Of a stretch of DNA of 64,000 bases, positions 7,520 through 15,293 are shown piece by piece (positions within the stretch are counted from its first letter, which is position 1; every line of letters begins with the position of its first letter). The notes under the pieces are model-generated. The model did no database searches. It was not told the DNA's origin and saw only the letters and a list, made by a program, of their open reading frames with translations. This DNA comes from an uncultured Eubacteriales bacterium (lineage in GTDB: Bacteria > Bacillota > Clostridia > Oscillospirales > Oscillospiraceae). The position numbers and the translations under genes are program-made. The stretch covers positions 1 through 64,000 of the forward strand of contig URPA01000003.1 in the NCBI GenBank assembly GCA_900549545.1, written 5' to 3'.

Positions 7520-8308
7520 ATGCGAAAACGATTAACCGAGCTTTTCCCTTTTCTGCTGCCGCTGAGAAAATGGCAGCGCAAAATGTGCTTTTACGCCGCC
7601 ATGAGGCGCGACGGTTTGAATTACGCCCGCAGGCAGAGCGCCGAGCGCCTGCCATATCTCATTTATGAGACAAGCTGCCCCATGATAAACGACAAAACCG
7701 GCTTTGGGCTTGAATACCAGCAGAACAAGGTCTTCAACCTGCACCTTGCCTCCAAAACGCTGGACGGGCTTGTGATAGCCCCGGGCGAGACCTTTTCCTT
7801 CTGGCAGTCCGTGCGTTATGCCGACCGGCACACGCCGTATAAGGAGGGGCTTGCGGAGATTAACGGCGAGCTGCGCACAGAATACGGCGGCGGGCTGTGC
7901 ATGTTATCAAACCTGCTGTTCTGGCTTTTGCTGCACACGGAGCTGACAGTCACCGAGCGGCATGGGCACCGGGAAAAGGCATTCCCCGAGCCGCCGAGCG
8001 ACGCGCCCATGGGCGTTGACGCGACCGTCGCGGAGGGCTGGCTGGATTTGAAGCTCAAGAACGAGACGGACAGGCCCTTTCAAATTGAGATTGCATTTGA
8101 CGATGAGAACATCACCGGCAGGGTATATTCCACCGATTTGACCGGAGCGCCGGAAATCAAAAACGGCAGCGTGCGCTATGTGCACGAAAGCGGCGCGATT
8201 TACGAATATGCCCCGGTTCTGCGCGACGGTGAGCTTCTGTACACAAACCGCTGCCTGATAAACTACATTCTGCCTGAGGGCACAAGCATTGAGGAGGAAG
8301 AAAAATGA
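7520..8308 (+). CDS. vanW: VanW family protein
   Basis: This 262-residue protein belongs to the VanW family, found in vanB- and vanG-type glycopeptide-resistance operons. Its biochemical role remains unknown. The family core is clear: FSFWQSVRYADRHTPYKEGL near residue 98, then EYGGGLCMLSNLLFWLLLHT and ERHGHREKAFPE. No signal peptide is evident, matching VanW proteins of van operons rather than secreted VanW/YoaR relatives. The ATG at 7520 has AAAGGAGG 7 nt upstream. Its stop overlaps the ligase start (ATGA), placing it first in a tightly coupled vanW-vanG-acetyltransferase-racemase operon. Confidence 0.92.
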   Translation: MRKRLTELFPFLLPLRKWQRKMCFYAAMRRDGLNYARRQSAERLPYLIYETSCPMINDKTGFGLEYQQNKVFNLHLASKTLDGLVIAPGETFSFWQSVRYADRHTPYKEGLAEINGELRTEYGGGLCMLSNLLFWLLLHTELTVTERHGHREKAFPEPPSDAPMGVDATVAEGWLDLKLKNETDRPFQIEIAFDDENITGRVYSTDLTGAPEIKNGSVRYVHESGAIYEYAPVLRDGELLYTNRCLINYILPEGTSIEEEEK

Positions 8309-9363
8309 CCAGAAAGAACATTCTTGTTATATTCGGCGGCTGCTCCCCGGAGCACGGGGTGTCGCTGCAATCGGCGCAGAGCGTCATTGAGCATATTGAC
8401 CGCGAAAAATACGCCGTCACGATGCTTGGCATCACCCGCTCCGGCAAGTGGCTGAGATATACAGGCCCAAGCTCCGAAATTTCATCCGGCCGCTGGCAGG
8501 ACAAGCGCTGGTGCACCCCGGCGGCTATCTTGCCTGACCGCGGCGAGGGCTGCCTCGCGCTGTTTCACGGCAGTGCGGTGGAGCGAGTGCACATTGACGC
8601 GGCGCTGCCCATTCTCCACGGGAAAAACGGCGAGGACGGCACGGTTCAGGGGCTTTTGGAGCTGGCGGGCATCCCCTGCATAGGCTGCGGGGTGCTGGCC
8701 TCCGCCCTGTGCATGGATAAATCCCGCTCCCACCTGTTGGCCGAAAAGTGCGGAGTGCCCTGCGCTAAGGGTTTTTCAGTCAAACGCAGCACTTTGACCG
8801 ATGAACTCAAAGCAATGGCTGAGGAGCTTGGCTATCCCCTGTTTGTCAAGCCCCTGCGCGCGGGCTCATCCTTCGGGATAAGCCGCGTAACAACGCCGGA
8901 GCAGCTTATAAGCGCGCTGGACACCGCCCTTAAATATGATGACAGCGCCATAATCGAGCAGGCCATTGACGGCGTGGAACTCGGCTGCGCGGTCATCGGA
9001 ATAGATGAGCTTATCACCGGGGAGATTGATGAAATTGAGCTCAGCGGCGGCTTTTTCGATTTTGAGGAGAAGTACACGCTTAAAAGCTCAGAGATACATG
9101 TTCCCGCGCGGATAAGCGCGGAGAAGGCGCACGAGGTGAAGGAGACGGCAAAAACCGTCTACCGCGCGCTGGGCTGCTCCGGCTTTGCGCGGGTGGACAT
9201 GTTCCTGACGCCCGAGGGGAAAATTTATTTCAACGAGGTCAACACCATCCCCGGCTTTACGGTTCACAGCCGCTTTCCCGGCATGATGGCGGCAGCCGGC
9301 ATGAGCTTTTCCGCGGTGCTCGACAGGATAATTGAGGAGGGCTTGAGATGTCCCGTGAACTGA
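8305..9363 (+). CDS. vanG: VanG-type D-alanine--D-serine ligase
   Basis: This ATP-grasp ligase of 352 residues joins D-Ala to a second D-residue for peptidoglycan precursors. Motifs are LPILHGKNGEDGTVQGLLELAGIP (given in part), SALCMDKSRSH, FVKPLRAGSSFGISRV and the C-terminal FNEVNTIPGFTVHSRFPGM. The omega-loop segment GFFDFEEKYTLKSS is the form I associate with VanG D-Ala-D-Ser ligases, not VanA (D-Lac). Low-level vancomycin resistance through D-Ala-D-Ser ends is therefore the best inference. It overlaps vanW by 4 nt and the acetyltransferase by 16 nt. Confidence 0.88.
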   Translation: MTRKNILVIFGGCSPEHGVSLQSAQSVIEHIDREKYAVTMLGITRSGKWLRYTGPSSEISSGRWQDKRWCTPAAILPDRGEGCLALFHGSAVERVHIDAALPILHGKNGEDGTVQGLLELAGIPCIGCGVLASALCMDKSRSHLLAEKCGVPCAKGFSVKRSTLTDELKAMAEELGYPLFVKPLRAGSSFGISRVTTPEQLISALDTALKYDDSAIIEQAIDGVELGCAVIGIDELITGEIDEIELSGGFFDFEEKYTLKSSEIHVPARISAEKAHEVKETAKTVYRALGCSGFARVDMFLTPEGKIYFNEVNTIPGFTVHSRFPGMMAAAGMSFSAVLDRIIEEGLRCPVN

Positions 9364-9806
9364 TATATGACTACTCGCTCGGCAACAATCTGCGGCGCTT
9401 CTGGCGGCTGTTTTACCGCCGGGAGCGGGCAAAAAGCCGCCTTTCACAGCGGATGCTGACCTTTCTCATCAACCGCAGCGCCCAGCGGCACGGGGGCTAC
9501 ATCGGCTGGGGCGCGAAAATTGAGGGCATCCCCAGCCTGCCCCACGGGCTGCACGGGATTTACATCTCACGCTACGCGCGCATCGGCGCAGGCTGCCGGA
9601 TTTATCAGGGCGTGACCATCGGTGAGCGGGACGGCAAGGCCCCTACCATCGGCGAGGGCTGCCTTATCGGCGCAAACGCCTGCGTCATCGGCGGCATCAC
9701 CGTGGGCAGCGGCTCAAAAATCGGCGCGGGCGCGGTTGTTGCAAAGGACGTCCCCGCGAACAGCACAGTCGTCGCCGCACCGCCGCGCATCATTGTGAGG
9801 GGCTGA
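9348..9806 (+). CDS. Serine acetyltransferase-like hexapeptide-repeat protein
   Basis: This 152-residue protein has a left-handed beta-helix made of hexapeptide repeats from about residue 55 (IEGIPSLPHG, RIGAGCRIYQGVTIGE, IGANACVIGGITVG, KIGAGAVVAKDVP). It resembles the C-terminal domain of serine O-acetyltransferase CysE. The CysE DHATG catalytic motif and the GGTGK segment are not evident, so acetylation of serine is unproven. It sits between the D-Ala-D-Ser ligase and the racemase, overlapping the ligase by 16 nt and ending 2 nt before the racemase. This suggests a role in serine supply or precursor modification. Confidence 0.72.
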   Translation: MSRELIYDYSLGNNLRRFWRLFYRRERAKSRLSQRMLTFLINRSAQRHGGYIGWGAKIEGIPSLPHGLHGIYISRYARIGAGCRIYQGVTIGERDGKAPTIGEGCLIGANACVIGGITVGSGSKIGAGAVVAKDVPANSTVVAAPPRIIVRG

Positions 9807-9808
9807 GC

Positions 9809-10909
9809 ATGGACGAGAGAAAAAGCCGCGTCTGGGCGGAGATAAGCCTTGCCGCCCTGCGGCACAATGTGGACTACCTTCGCGCCCTGCTGCCGGCGGG
9901 CTGCCGCCTGATGCCCGCGCTCAAGGCAAACGCCTACGGGCACGGGGCTGTACCCATCGCTCGGGAGCTTATGCGCCTTGGCGTAAGGGAGTTTTGCGTC
10001 GCCACGGCGGATGAGGGCGCGGAGCTTCGCCGCGCGGGCATTGGTGGAGATATTCTCATTCTCGGCTACACGCACGAGGGCAAGCTCAGTGCCGTCAATG
10101 AATATAATCTGATTCAATGCGTCGTTGACGCTGATTATCTGAAAATGCTTCTATGTCAGCCTCTCCCTCTGCGCGTTGAGCTGGGCGTTGACACTGGGAT
10201 GCACCGCCTCGGCATAGACTGGCGGGACAGTGCAGCGCCGCCCCTGCTTTGCGGTCAAAATAAGCTCAAGCTCGAGGGGGCGTTTACCCACATCTGCACA
10301 GGTGATGAGGAGTTTTCCGCGCAGCAAAAGCGGCGCTTTGAGGGCTTCACGAATGCTGTCAGCCTTGCGGGGATAGAGCTCAAACGGCGGCACCTGATGA
10401 GCAGTCAAAGCCTGCTGACCATGCCGTGGCTCGGCGGGGACCTGGCCCGCGTTGGCATAGCGCTCTACGGGCTTATGAGCCGCCGGGGCGACGCGCCTGA
10501 ACATGAAGGCAGGCTTAAGCCCGTGCTGACGCTCAAAACCCGTGTTGCCTCCCTGCGCGATATCAGCGCCGGTGAGGGCGCGGGCTACGGTCTGGGCTAT
10601 CGGGCAGAGCATGACGGGCGGCTGGCGACGCTCCCCATCGGCTATGGAGACGGCTTGCCCTCCTGCGCCGCTGGGAGAGCGCGGGTGTTGATAAACGGCC
10701 AGCCCGCCCCCATAGTCGGGCGCATCTGCATGGACCAGTGCCTTGTGGATGCAACAAACATTGACTGCAAGCGCGGGGACGAGGTCGTGCTCATCGGCAG
10801 AAGCGGCGGCGCGGAGATAAGCGCGTATGAGCTCAGCGAGAGCTGCGGCATGATAACAAACGAGCTTCTCAGCCGCTTGGGGACAAGGGTTGAGCGAATA
10901 ATTATGTAA
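9809..10909 (+). CDS. vanT: Alanine/serine racemase (VanT catalytic-domain-like)
   Basis: This 366-residue PLP enzyme is homologous to alanine racemase and the C-terminal domain of VanT, which makes D-Ser. The PLP lysine is in PALKANAYGHG (Lys39), the dimer-contributed Tyr in LPIGYGDGLP, and RICMDQCLVD is the other catalytic block. The tail CGMITNELLSRLGTRVER differs from the SYRVPR segment of Alr: by eye the substrate-limiting Tyr is Thr, consistent with relaxed or serine specificity. Unlike enterococcal VanT, it has no N-terminal membrane acyltransferase domain. It is the last gene of the van-like operon. Confidence 0.82.
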   Translation: MDERKSRVWAEISLAALRHNVDYLRALLPAGCRLMPALKANAYGHGAVPIARELMRLGVREFCVATADEGAELRRAGIGGDILILGYTHEGKLSAVNEYNLIQCVVDADYLKMLLCQPLPLRVELGVDTGMHRLGIDWRDSAAPPLLCGQNKLKLEGAFTHICTGDEEFSAQQKRRFEGFTNAVSLAGIELKRRHLMSSQSLLTMPWLGGDLARVGIALYGLMSRRGDAPEHEGRLKPVLTLKTRVASLRDISAGEGAGYGLGYRAEHDGRLATLPIGYGDGLPSCAAGRARVLINGQPAPIVGRICMDQCLVDATNIDCKRGDEVVLIGRSGGAEISAYELSESCGMITNELLSRLGTRVERIIM

Positions 10910-11052
10910 ACCTTATATTTTCAAAAAAGCCCGCCATTTCGGGACTTTCCTAACGGTCGAGTCCTGATTTGGCGTGTTTTTATTGATTTTTCCCGTGCCA
11001 TAGGCTATTCTGTCATCAGGCTTGCAAGACCAATTTTGATTGGAGCACGAAA

Positions 11053-12282
11053 ATGGAAAACAAGAAAACCTTTGGCGCATACATACTCCGCCGGCGCACG
11101 GAGCTGGGCATGACCCAGCGGGAGCTTGCGGATAGGCTCTTCGTCACGGAGTCGGCGGTGAGCAAATGGGAGCGCGGCATGAGCTACCCGGATATTACCC
11201 TTATACGCAGCCTCTGCGAGATTCTGGACGTGAGCGAGCATGAGCTTTTGACCGGGAGCGACGATGTAGAACAGCGAAACTCTGAACGGCTGGCCGAAAA
11301 ATACCTGCGCCTTGCGCGGCGGTACAGGGTCATACAGTATATTGTCTACGGTGTCGCGCTGCTGGCCTGCTTTATTTCAAACCTCGCCGTGCAGCACCGG
11401 CTTGACTGGTTCTTTATAGTTCTCTTCTCCATCGCGACCGCGGCGTCATTGACCCTCGCCCCGGCCATCGCCGCGATGCACCCCAAAACCGAGTGCTATA
11501 AAGCGCCCATCGCCCTCGGCTGCTTCCTGCTGTCGCTTGAGCTGCTGCTTTTGACCTGCTGCCTCTATACCGGCGGGGACTGGTTCATTGTCGCGGGGGT
11601 ATCGGTGCTCTTCGGGGCCGCGGTGCTGCTCTTACCTATGGTGATGGGTAAGCTCCCGCTCCCCGCCGCCCTGGCCAATAAGAAGGCAAGTCTTTGGCTG
11701 CTGCTCTGCCTCGCGCTGCTGCTCATTCTGCTCGCGGTCTGCGCGGTGTACACCGGCGGCGGCTGGCTGCCCGTCACGATAATCGCGGTGATATTCGGAA
11801 CTGGCTTTTTCATCTTCCCCGTGCTTTTGCGGCAGCTTCCCCTGCCGGAGGAGCTAAAGAGCCACAAGACGCTCATTTTCTTCGCCGTCGAGACACTTTT
11901 GCTCTTCGCGCTGGTAGAGATCTGCACACGGGAATATTTTCTGCGCGAGGCGCTGCCCATTACGCTCTGCTCCCTCGTGCTGCCGTGGGGCATCATGCTC
12001 ATCTGCCGCTATGTGCGGCTCAACGGGGCGCTGAGGGCCTCTCTCTGCTGCCTGCTCTCGGGTGCGTGGGTGTGGCTGTTTCCTTACTGCTGCTGGCGTT
12101 TTAGTGATGCGCAGATGTATGTTGACAACCGGCCCGTGGACTCTATTCTCTGGATGAATGTGGATTTTCTCGACCGGGGCTTTGAGCATATATCCAGCAA
12201 CGTAAACGCGACGGTGATAATTGCGTTTATATTGGCGGCTGTAGTCCTCTTCATCCTCGGCATAACAAAAAAGCGCCGCTGA
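11053..12282 (+). CDS. XRE-type HTH regulator with multi-pass membrane domain
   Basis: Residues 8-62 form an XRE helix-turn-helix (GMTQRELADRLFVTESAVSKWERG). A linker leads to a membrane region with about eight segments to residue 409. Two adjacent segments are an internal duplication: YTGGDWFIVAGVSVLFG...LPLPAALANKK is repeated about 75 residues later as YTGGGWLPVTIIAVIFG...LPLPEELKSHK. Such proteins are membrane-tethered regulators of unknown ligand. It lies 140 bp after the racemase, same strand, with GGAG at 11041. It may sense envelope stress beside the van-like cluster, but no direct link is shown. Confidence 0.85.
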   Translation: MENKKTFGAYILRRRTELGMTQRELADRLFVTESAVSKWERGMSYPDITLIRSLCEILDVSEHELLTGSDDVEQRNSERLAEKYLRLARRYRVIQYIVYGVALLACFISNLAVQHRLDWFFIVLFSIATAASLTLAPAIAAMHPKTECYKAPIALGCFLLSLELLLLTCCLYTGGDWFIVAGVSVLFGAAVLLLPMVMGKLPLPAALANKKASLWLLLCLALLLILLAVCAVYTGGGWLPVTIIAVIFGTGFFIFPVLLRQLPLPEELKSHKTLIFFAVETLLLFALVEICTREYFLREALPITLCSLVLPWGIMLICRYVRLNGALRASLCCLLSGAWVWLFPYCCWRFSDAQMYVDNRPVDSILWMNVDFLDRGFEHISSNVNATVIIAFILAAVVLFILGITKKRR

Positions 12283-12289
12283 CAGGCAC

Positions 12290-12325
12290 AAAAGGCTCCC
12301 CACAAAGCCAGTGGAGAGCCTTTTT
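12290..12325 (+). terminator. Rho-independent terminator after the XRE gene
   Basis: AAAAGGCTCCCCA (12290-12302) pairs with TGGAGAGCC plus the U tract TTTTT ending at 12325. It closes the transcript just before the polysaccharide exporter promoter. Confidence 0.85.
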
Positions 12326-12330
12326 ATGCT

Positions 12331-12358
12331 TTGTTTTTTTCACATCTTATGCTATAAT
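12331..12358 (+). promoter_or_regulatory. Promoter for the ABC exporter genes
   Basis: TTGTTT (12331-12336) and TATAAT (12353-12358) are 16 bp apart, right after the terminator and about 40 bp before the permease start. Confidence 0.6.
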
Positions 12359-12400
12359 AATTTATTGTCTGATTTTCCAAGGCATACTGAGGTGAAGAAC

Positions 12401-13864
12401 TTGAAGAAAAAGAACAAAAAATACAGGCACCTGAGCAACGAGGAGACGCTCAGGAGAGCCGCAATTTTCGTTTTGGCGCTGTATGTTATATTGACTGTGT
12501 CATTCTATTTTCTCGCCGGGGAGCAGCTGCGGATCCGCCAGTCCCGCGGTGAGATAAGCGCCGCCCCGGCGGATACCGGCACGGTGGAGCTTGTTGACGG
12601 AAGCAGCGTTGAGCAGATTTTCTGCCCCAACATCCAGCGGCTTGAGAGCGTGAGCGTGCAGTGGGGCACATATTACCGGGAAAACTCCGGCACTGTCACC
12701 ATGGCGCTCTATGACACGCGGGATAATTCCCTTCTCATGAGCCAGAGCTTCGGCGCCGCCGACATTGAGGAGGGCGGTTTCACGGTGATGACCGCATCGG
12801 AGCCGATTGAGGGGCTTTACGGCGCGCCGCTGCTGCTCAGGCTCACGGCGGACAGCGAGCCCGGCAGCGCCGTTTCTCCGCTTATGAACAGCCAGTCCGC
12901 CGTCTCAGGCGGCGTCCTTACCGTTGACGGCGAAGAGCGCGGCGGCACGCTGTGCTTCAGCGCCGGTGGGACGGATTATATCTGGACAGGGCTTCACTAC
13001 TGGCAGTTTGTCATTGCCGGGTTTTTGATGATTGCCGCGCTTATTTTCCATGTACGGCGGCTGGTGAAAAACGGCAGGCGCAGCTATATCGCAAACGCTA
13101 TTCTGGCAATAAAAAAATACACTTTTCTTATAAAGCAGCTTGTTATAAGAGACTTCAAGACCAAATACAAGCGCTCGGTGCTGGGCGTGTTCTGGAGCTT
13201 TCTCAATCCCCTGCTCATGATGACGGTGCAGTATATACTATTCTCCACACTCTTTAAAAGCAACATTGAAAACTTCGCCGTGTATCTGCTCACCGGTGTT
13301 GTGATGTTCAACTTTTTCTCCGAGTCAAGCAGCATGTCGCTGGTATCAATTATCAGCAACGCCTCGCTTATTACGAAGGTATATATGCCGAAGTATATCT
13401 ATCCGCTGACGCGCATTTTATCCTCGCTGATAAATCTCGCCATATCGCTTGTTCCCCTGCTGCTGGTCTGCATCATTTCCGGCGTGAGGTTTACCCCGGC
13501 GACTGTGCTCGCGCTTTACTTTATGCTCTGCCTTGTGGTCTTCTGTCTTGGGCTGGGCATGCTGCTGGGGGCATCCATGGTCTTTTTCCGGGACACTCAG
13601 TTTTTGTGGAACGTGCTGAGCATGATATGGATGTACGCAACGCCTATTTTCTACCCCGAGAGCATTATTCCGGCGAAAATAATGCCGATTTATCAGCTCA
13701 ATCCCCTGTATAATTTTCTTAAAAACGCCCGCCTGTGCATAATGAGCGGCATCTCCCCGGAGCCCAGGGCCTATCTTGAGTGCTTTGTCATCGCCATTTT
13801 GATGCTGCTTGTGGGTGCGTTTGTGTTCAAGAAGAATCAGGACAAATTTGTGCTTTATCTGTGA
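12401..13864 (+). CDS. ABC-2 (Wzm/TagG-like) polysaccharide export permease with N-terminal extracytoplasmic domain
   Basis: Residues about 235-487 form an ABC-2 permease of the Wzm/TagG type (LVIRDFKTKYKRSVLGVFWS, MYATPIFYPESIIP, LNPLYNFL). It should move an undecaprenyl-linked glycan with the adjacent ATPase. Ahead of it is an unusual module: a membrane segment at about 20-39, a roughly 165-residue extracytoplasmic beta-rich region, and a second segment at about 203-221. Wzm proteins normally lack this. The TTG at 12401 follows GAGGTG by 6 nt; a GTG at 12392 is an alternative. Confidence 0.85.
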   Translation: MKKKNKKYRHLSNEETLRRAAIFVLALYVILTVSFYFLAGEQLRIRQSRGEISAAPADTGTVELVDGSSVEQIFCPNIQRLESVSVQWGTYYRENSGTVTMALYDTRDNSLLMSQSFGAADIEEGGFTVMTASEPIEGLYGAPLLLRLTADSEPGSAVSPLMNSQSAVSGGVLTVDGEERGGTLCFSAGGTDYIWTGLHYWQFVIAGFLMIAALIFHVRRLVKNGRRSYIANAILAIKKYTFLIKQLVIRDFKTKYKRSVLGVFWSFLNPLLMMTVQYILFSTLFKSNIENFAVYLLTGVVMFNFFSESSSMSLVSIISNASLITKVYMPKYIYPLTRILSSLINLAISLVPLLLVCIISGVRFTPATVLALYFMLCLVVFCLGLGMLLGASMVFFRDTQFLWNVLSMIWMYATPIFYPESIIPAKIMPIYQLNPLYNFLKNARLCIMSGISPEPRAYLECFVIAILMLLVGAFVFKKNQDKFVLYL

Positions 13865-13874
13865 GGCGGCCGGT

Positions 13875-14603
13875 ATGGAAAAAGTGATGGTAGAAGTAAA
13901 TAATGTGACAATGCGCTTTCACATGAATAACGACAAAATAATGTCGCTCAAGGAATTTGTCACCAGGGCTTTAAGGGGCAAAATCCAGTACACTGATTTT
14001 ACCGCTCTTGAAAATATAAGCTTTACGCTCAATCAGGGGGATACTCTCGGGCTTATCGGGCACAATGGGGCCGGAAAGAGCACCCTGCTCAAGGTCATAT
14101 CCGGCATTCTCAAGCCCACCGAGGGCGGCGTTCATTGCTCGGGAAATGTCGTCCCCATGCTGGAGCTGGGCAGCGGCTTTGACTACGATCTGACCGGACG
14201 TGAGAATATCTACCTCAACGGGGCGATTCTGGGCTATACCGAGGAATTTCTCGACGAAAAGTATGATGAAATAGTGGAGTTTTCAGAGCTGGGGCAGTTT
14301 ATCGACTCCCCTATCAGGAACTATTCCTCAGGAATGCTGGCAAGGCTCGCTTTCTCTGTTGCCTCTGAGGTCAAGCCCGATATCCTCATTGTGGACGAGA
14401 TTCTCTCCGTCGGTGACGCGGCGTTTCAGGAAAAGAGCCGTGCCAAAATGATGGAGCTTATGGGCGGCGGTGCGACTGTCCTGTTCGTGTCTCACTCGAT
14501 TGACCAGATTCAGGAGCTTTGCAACAAGGTCATCTGGCTCGAGCATGGGCATATCAAAATGGCGGGAGAGGCGGACGAGGTCTGTGAGGCATACATGAGA
14601 TAA
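13875..14603 (+). CDS. ABC transporter ATP-binding protein (Wzt/TagH-like)
   Basis: This 242-residue ATPase partners the permease 10 bp upstream. Walker A is GHNGAGKST, the signature is YSSGMLARLAF and Walker B is ILIVDEILSVGD, followed by VLFVSHSIDQI. The spacing and GSGFDYDLTGRENIYLNGAILG are typical of polysaccharide/teichoic acid exporters. The C-terminal glycan-binding domain of long Wzt proteins is absent, so export need not depend on recognising a capped chain end. The ATG at 13875 follows GTGAGGCGG; an in-frame ATG at 13887 is the alternative start. Confidence 0.93.
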   Translation: MEKVMVEVNNVTMRFHMNNDKIMSLKEFVTRALRGKIQYTDFTALENISFTLNQGDTLGLIGHNGAGKSTLLKVISGILKPTEGGVHCSGNVVPMLELGSGFDYDLTGRENIYLNGAILGYTEEFLDEKYDEIVEFSELGQFIDSPIRNYSSGMLARLAFSVASEVKPDILIVDEILSVGDAAFQEKSRAKMMELMGGGATVLFVSHSIDQIQELCNKVIWLEHGHIKMAGEADEVCEAYMR

Positions 14604-14661
14604 GTATATTTTTGATTAAAGATAAACTCTTATTTTTCCCACATATTTTTTACGCTGGTAG

Positions 14662-14690
14662 TTGAAAAAAACTGTATTTAAAGTTATATT
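14662..14690 (+). promoter_or_regulatory. Promoter for the acetyltransferase-aminotransferase pair
   Basis: TTGAAA (14662-14667) and TATATT (14685-14690) are 17 bp apart in an A/T-rich gap, followed by GGAGG at 14706. Confidence 0.6.
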
Positions 14691-14717
14691 GATACAAAAT
14701 ATATTGGAGGTATGTTT

Positions 14718-15293
14718 TTGAGCATATACAGCAGAGATGAATTGCTGCGCATGGGCTTTAAAGCCGTGGGCGAAAACGTGGCGATAAGCGACAAGGCCAG
14801 CTTCTACAGCGCTGGCAATATCACAATCGGCAGCAATGTGCGGATAGACGATTTCTGCATTTTAAGCGGGAATATCAATATTGGTAATTACATACACATC
14901 GCGGCATACAGCGCTCTGTTCGGCGGCAGCGCTGGCATTGAGCTGCGTGATTTTGCCAACATCTCTTCAAGAGTGAGCATATACGCCGTCTCCGATGACT
15001 ATTCGGGTGCGACAATGACAAACCCGATGATTCCGGATGAATACAAGAACCTTACTCGAGAGCCTGTCATTATAAGTCGGCATGTCATTATCGGCGCGAG
15101 CAGCGTTGTTCTGCCCGGAGCTGTGCTGAATGAAGGTGCTTCATTCGGCGCCTTCAGCCTGATAAAGGGTGAGATTGAGAGTTGGACAATAAACGCCGGG
15201 ATACCATGCAGGGTGATAAAGCCAAGGCGAAGGGACTTATTGGAGCTTGAGAAAAATTTTCAGCGCGGAATGGTAATAATGAATGAGCGCTAA
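14718..15293 (+). CDS. Hexapeptide-repeat acetyltransferase (sugar N- or O-acetyltransferase)
   Basis: About 191 residues of left-handed beta-helix repeats (AISDKASFYSAGNITIGSNV, RIDDFCILSGNINIGNYIHIA, VIIGASSVVLPGAVLNEGASFGA, each quoted in part). It overlaps the downstream aminotransferase by 11 nt, an arrangement seen in VioA/VioB- and FdtB/FdtC-type pairs that make N-acetylated dTDP-4- or dTDP-3-amino-6-deoxyhexoses. Acetylation of the amino sugar made next door is therefore the likely job. The TTG at 14718 has GGAGG 7 nt upstream, whereas the ATG at 14712 is only 1 nt from it. Confidence 0.8.
   Translation: MSIYSRDELLRMGFKAVGENVAISDKASFYSAGNITIGSNVRIDDFCILSGNINIGNYIHIAAYSALFGGSAGIELRDFANISSRVSIYAVSDDYSGATMTNPMIPDEYKNLTREPVIISRHVIIGASSVVLPGAVLNEGASFGAFSLIKGEIESWTINAGIPCRVIKPRRRDLLELEKNFQRGMVIMNER

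Noticed and set aside
8305..9363. Housekeeping D-Ala-D-Ala ligase Ddl
   Set aside because: The EKYTLKSS omega-loop form and the neighbouring vanRS, vanW and racemase genes fit VanG better, though only a tree can settle it.
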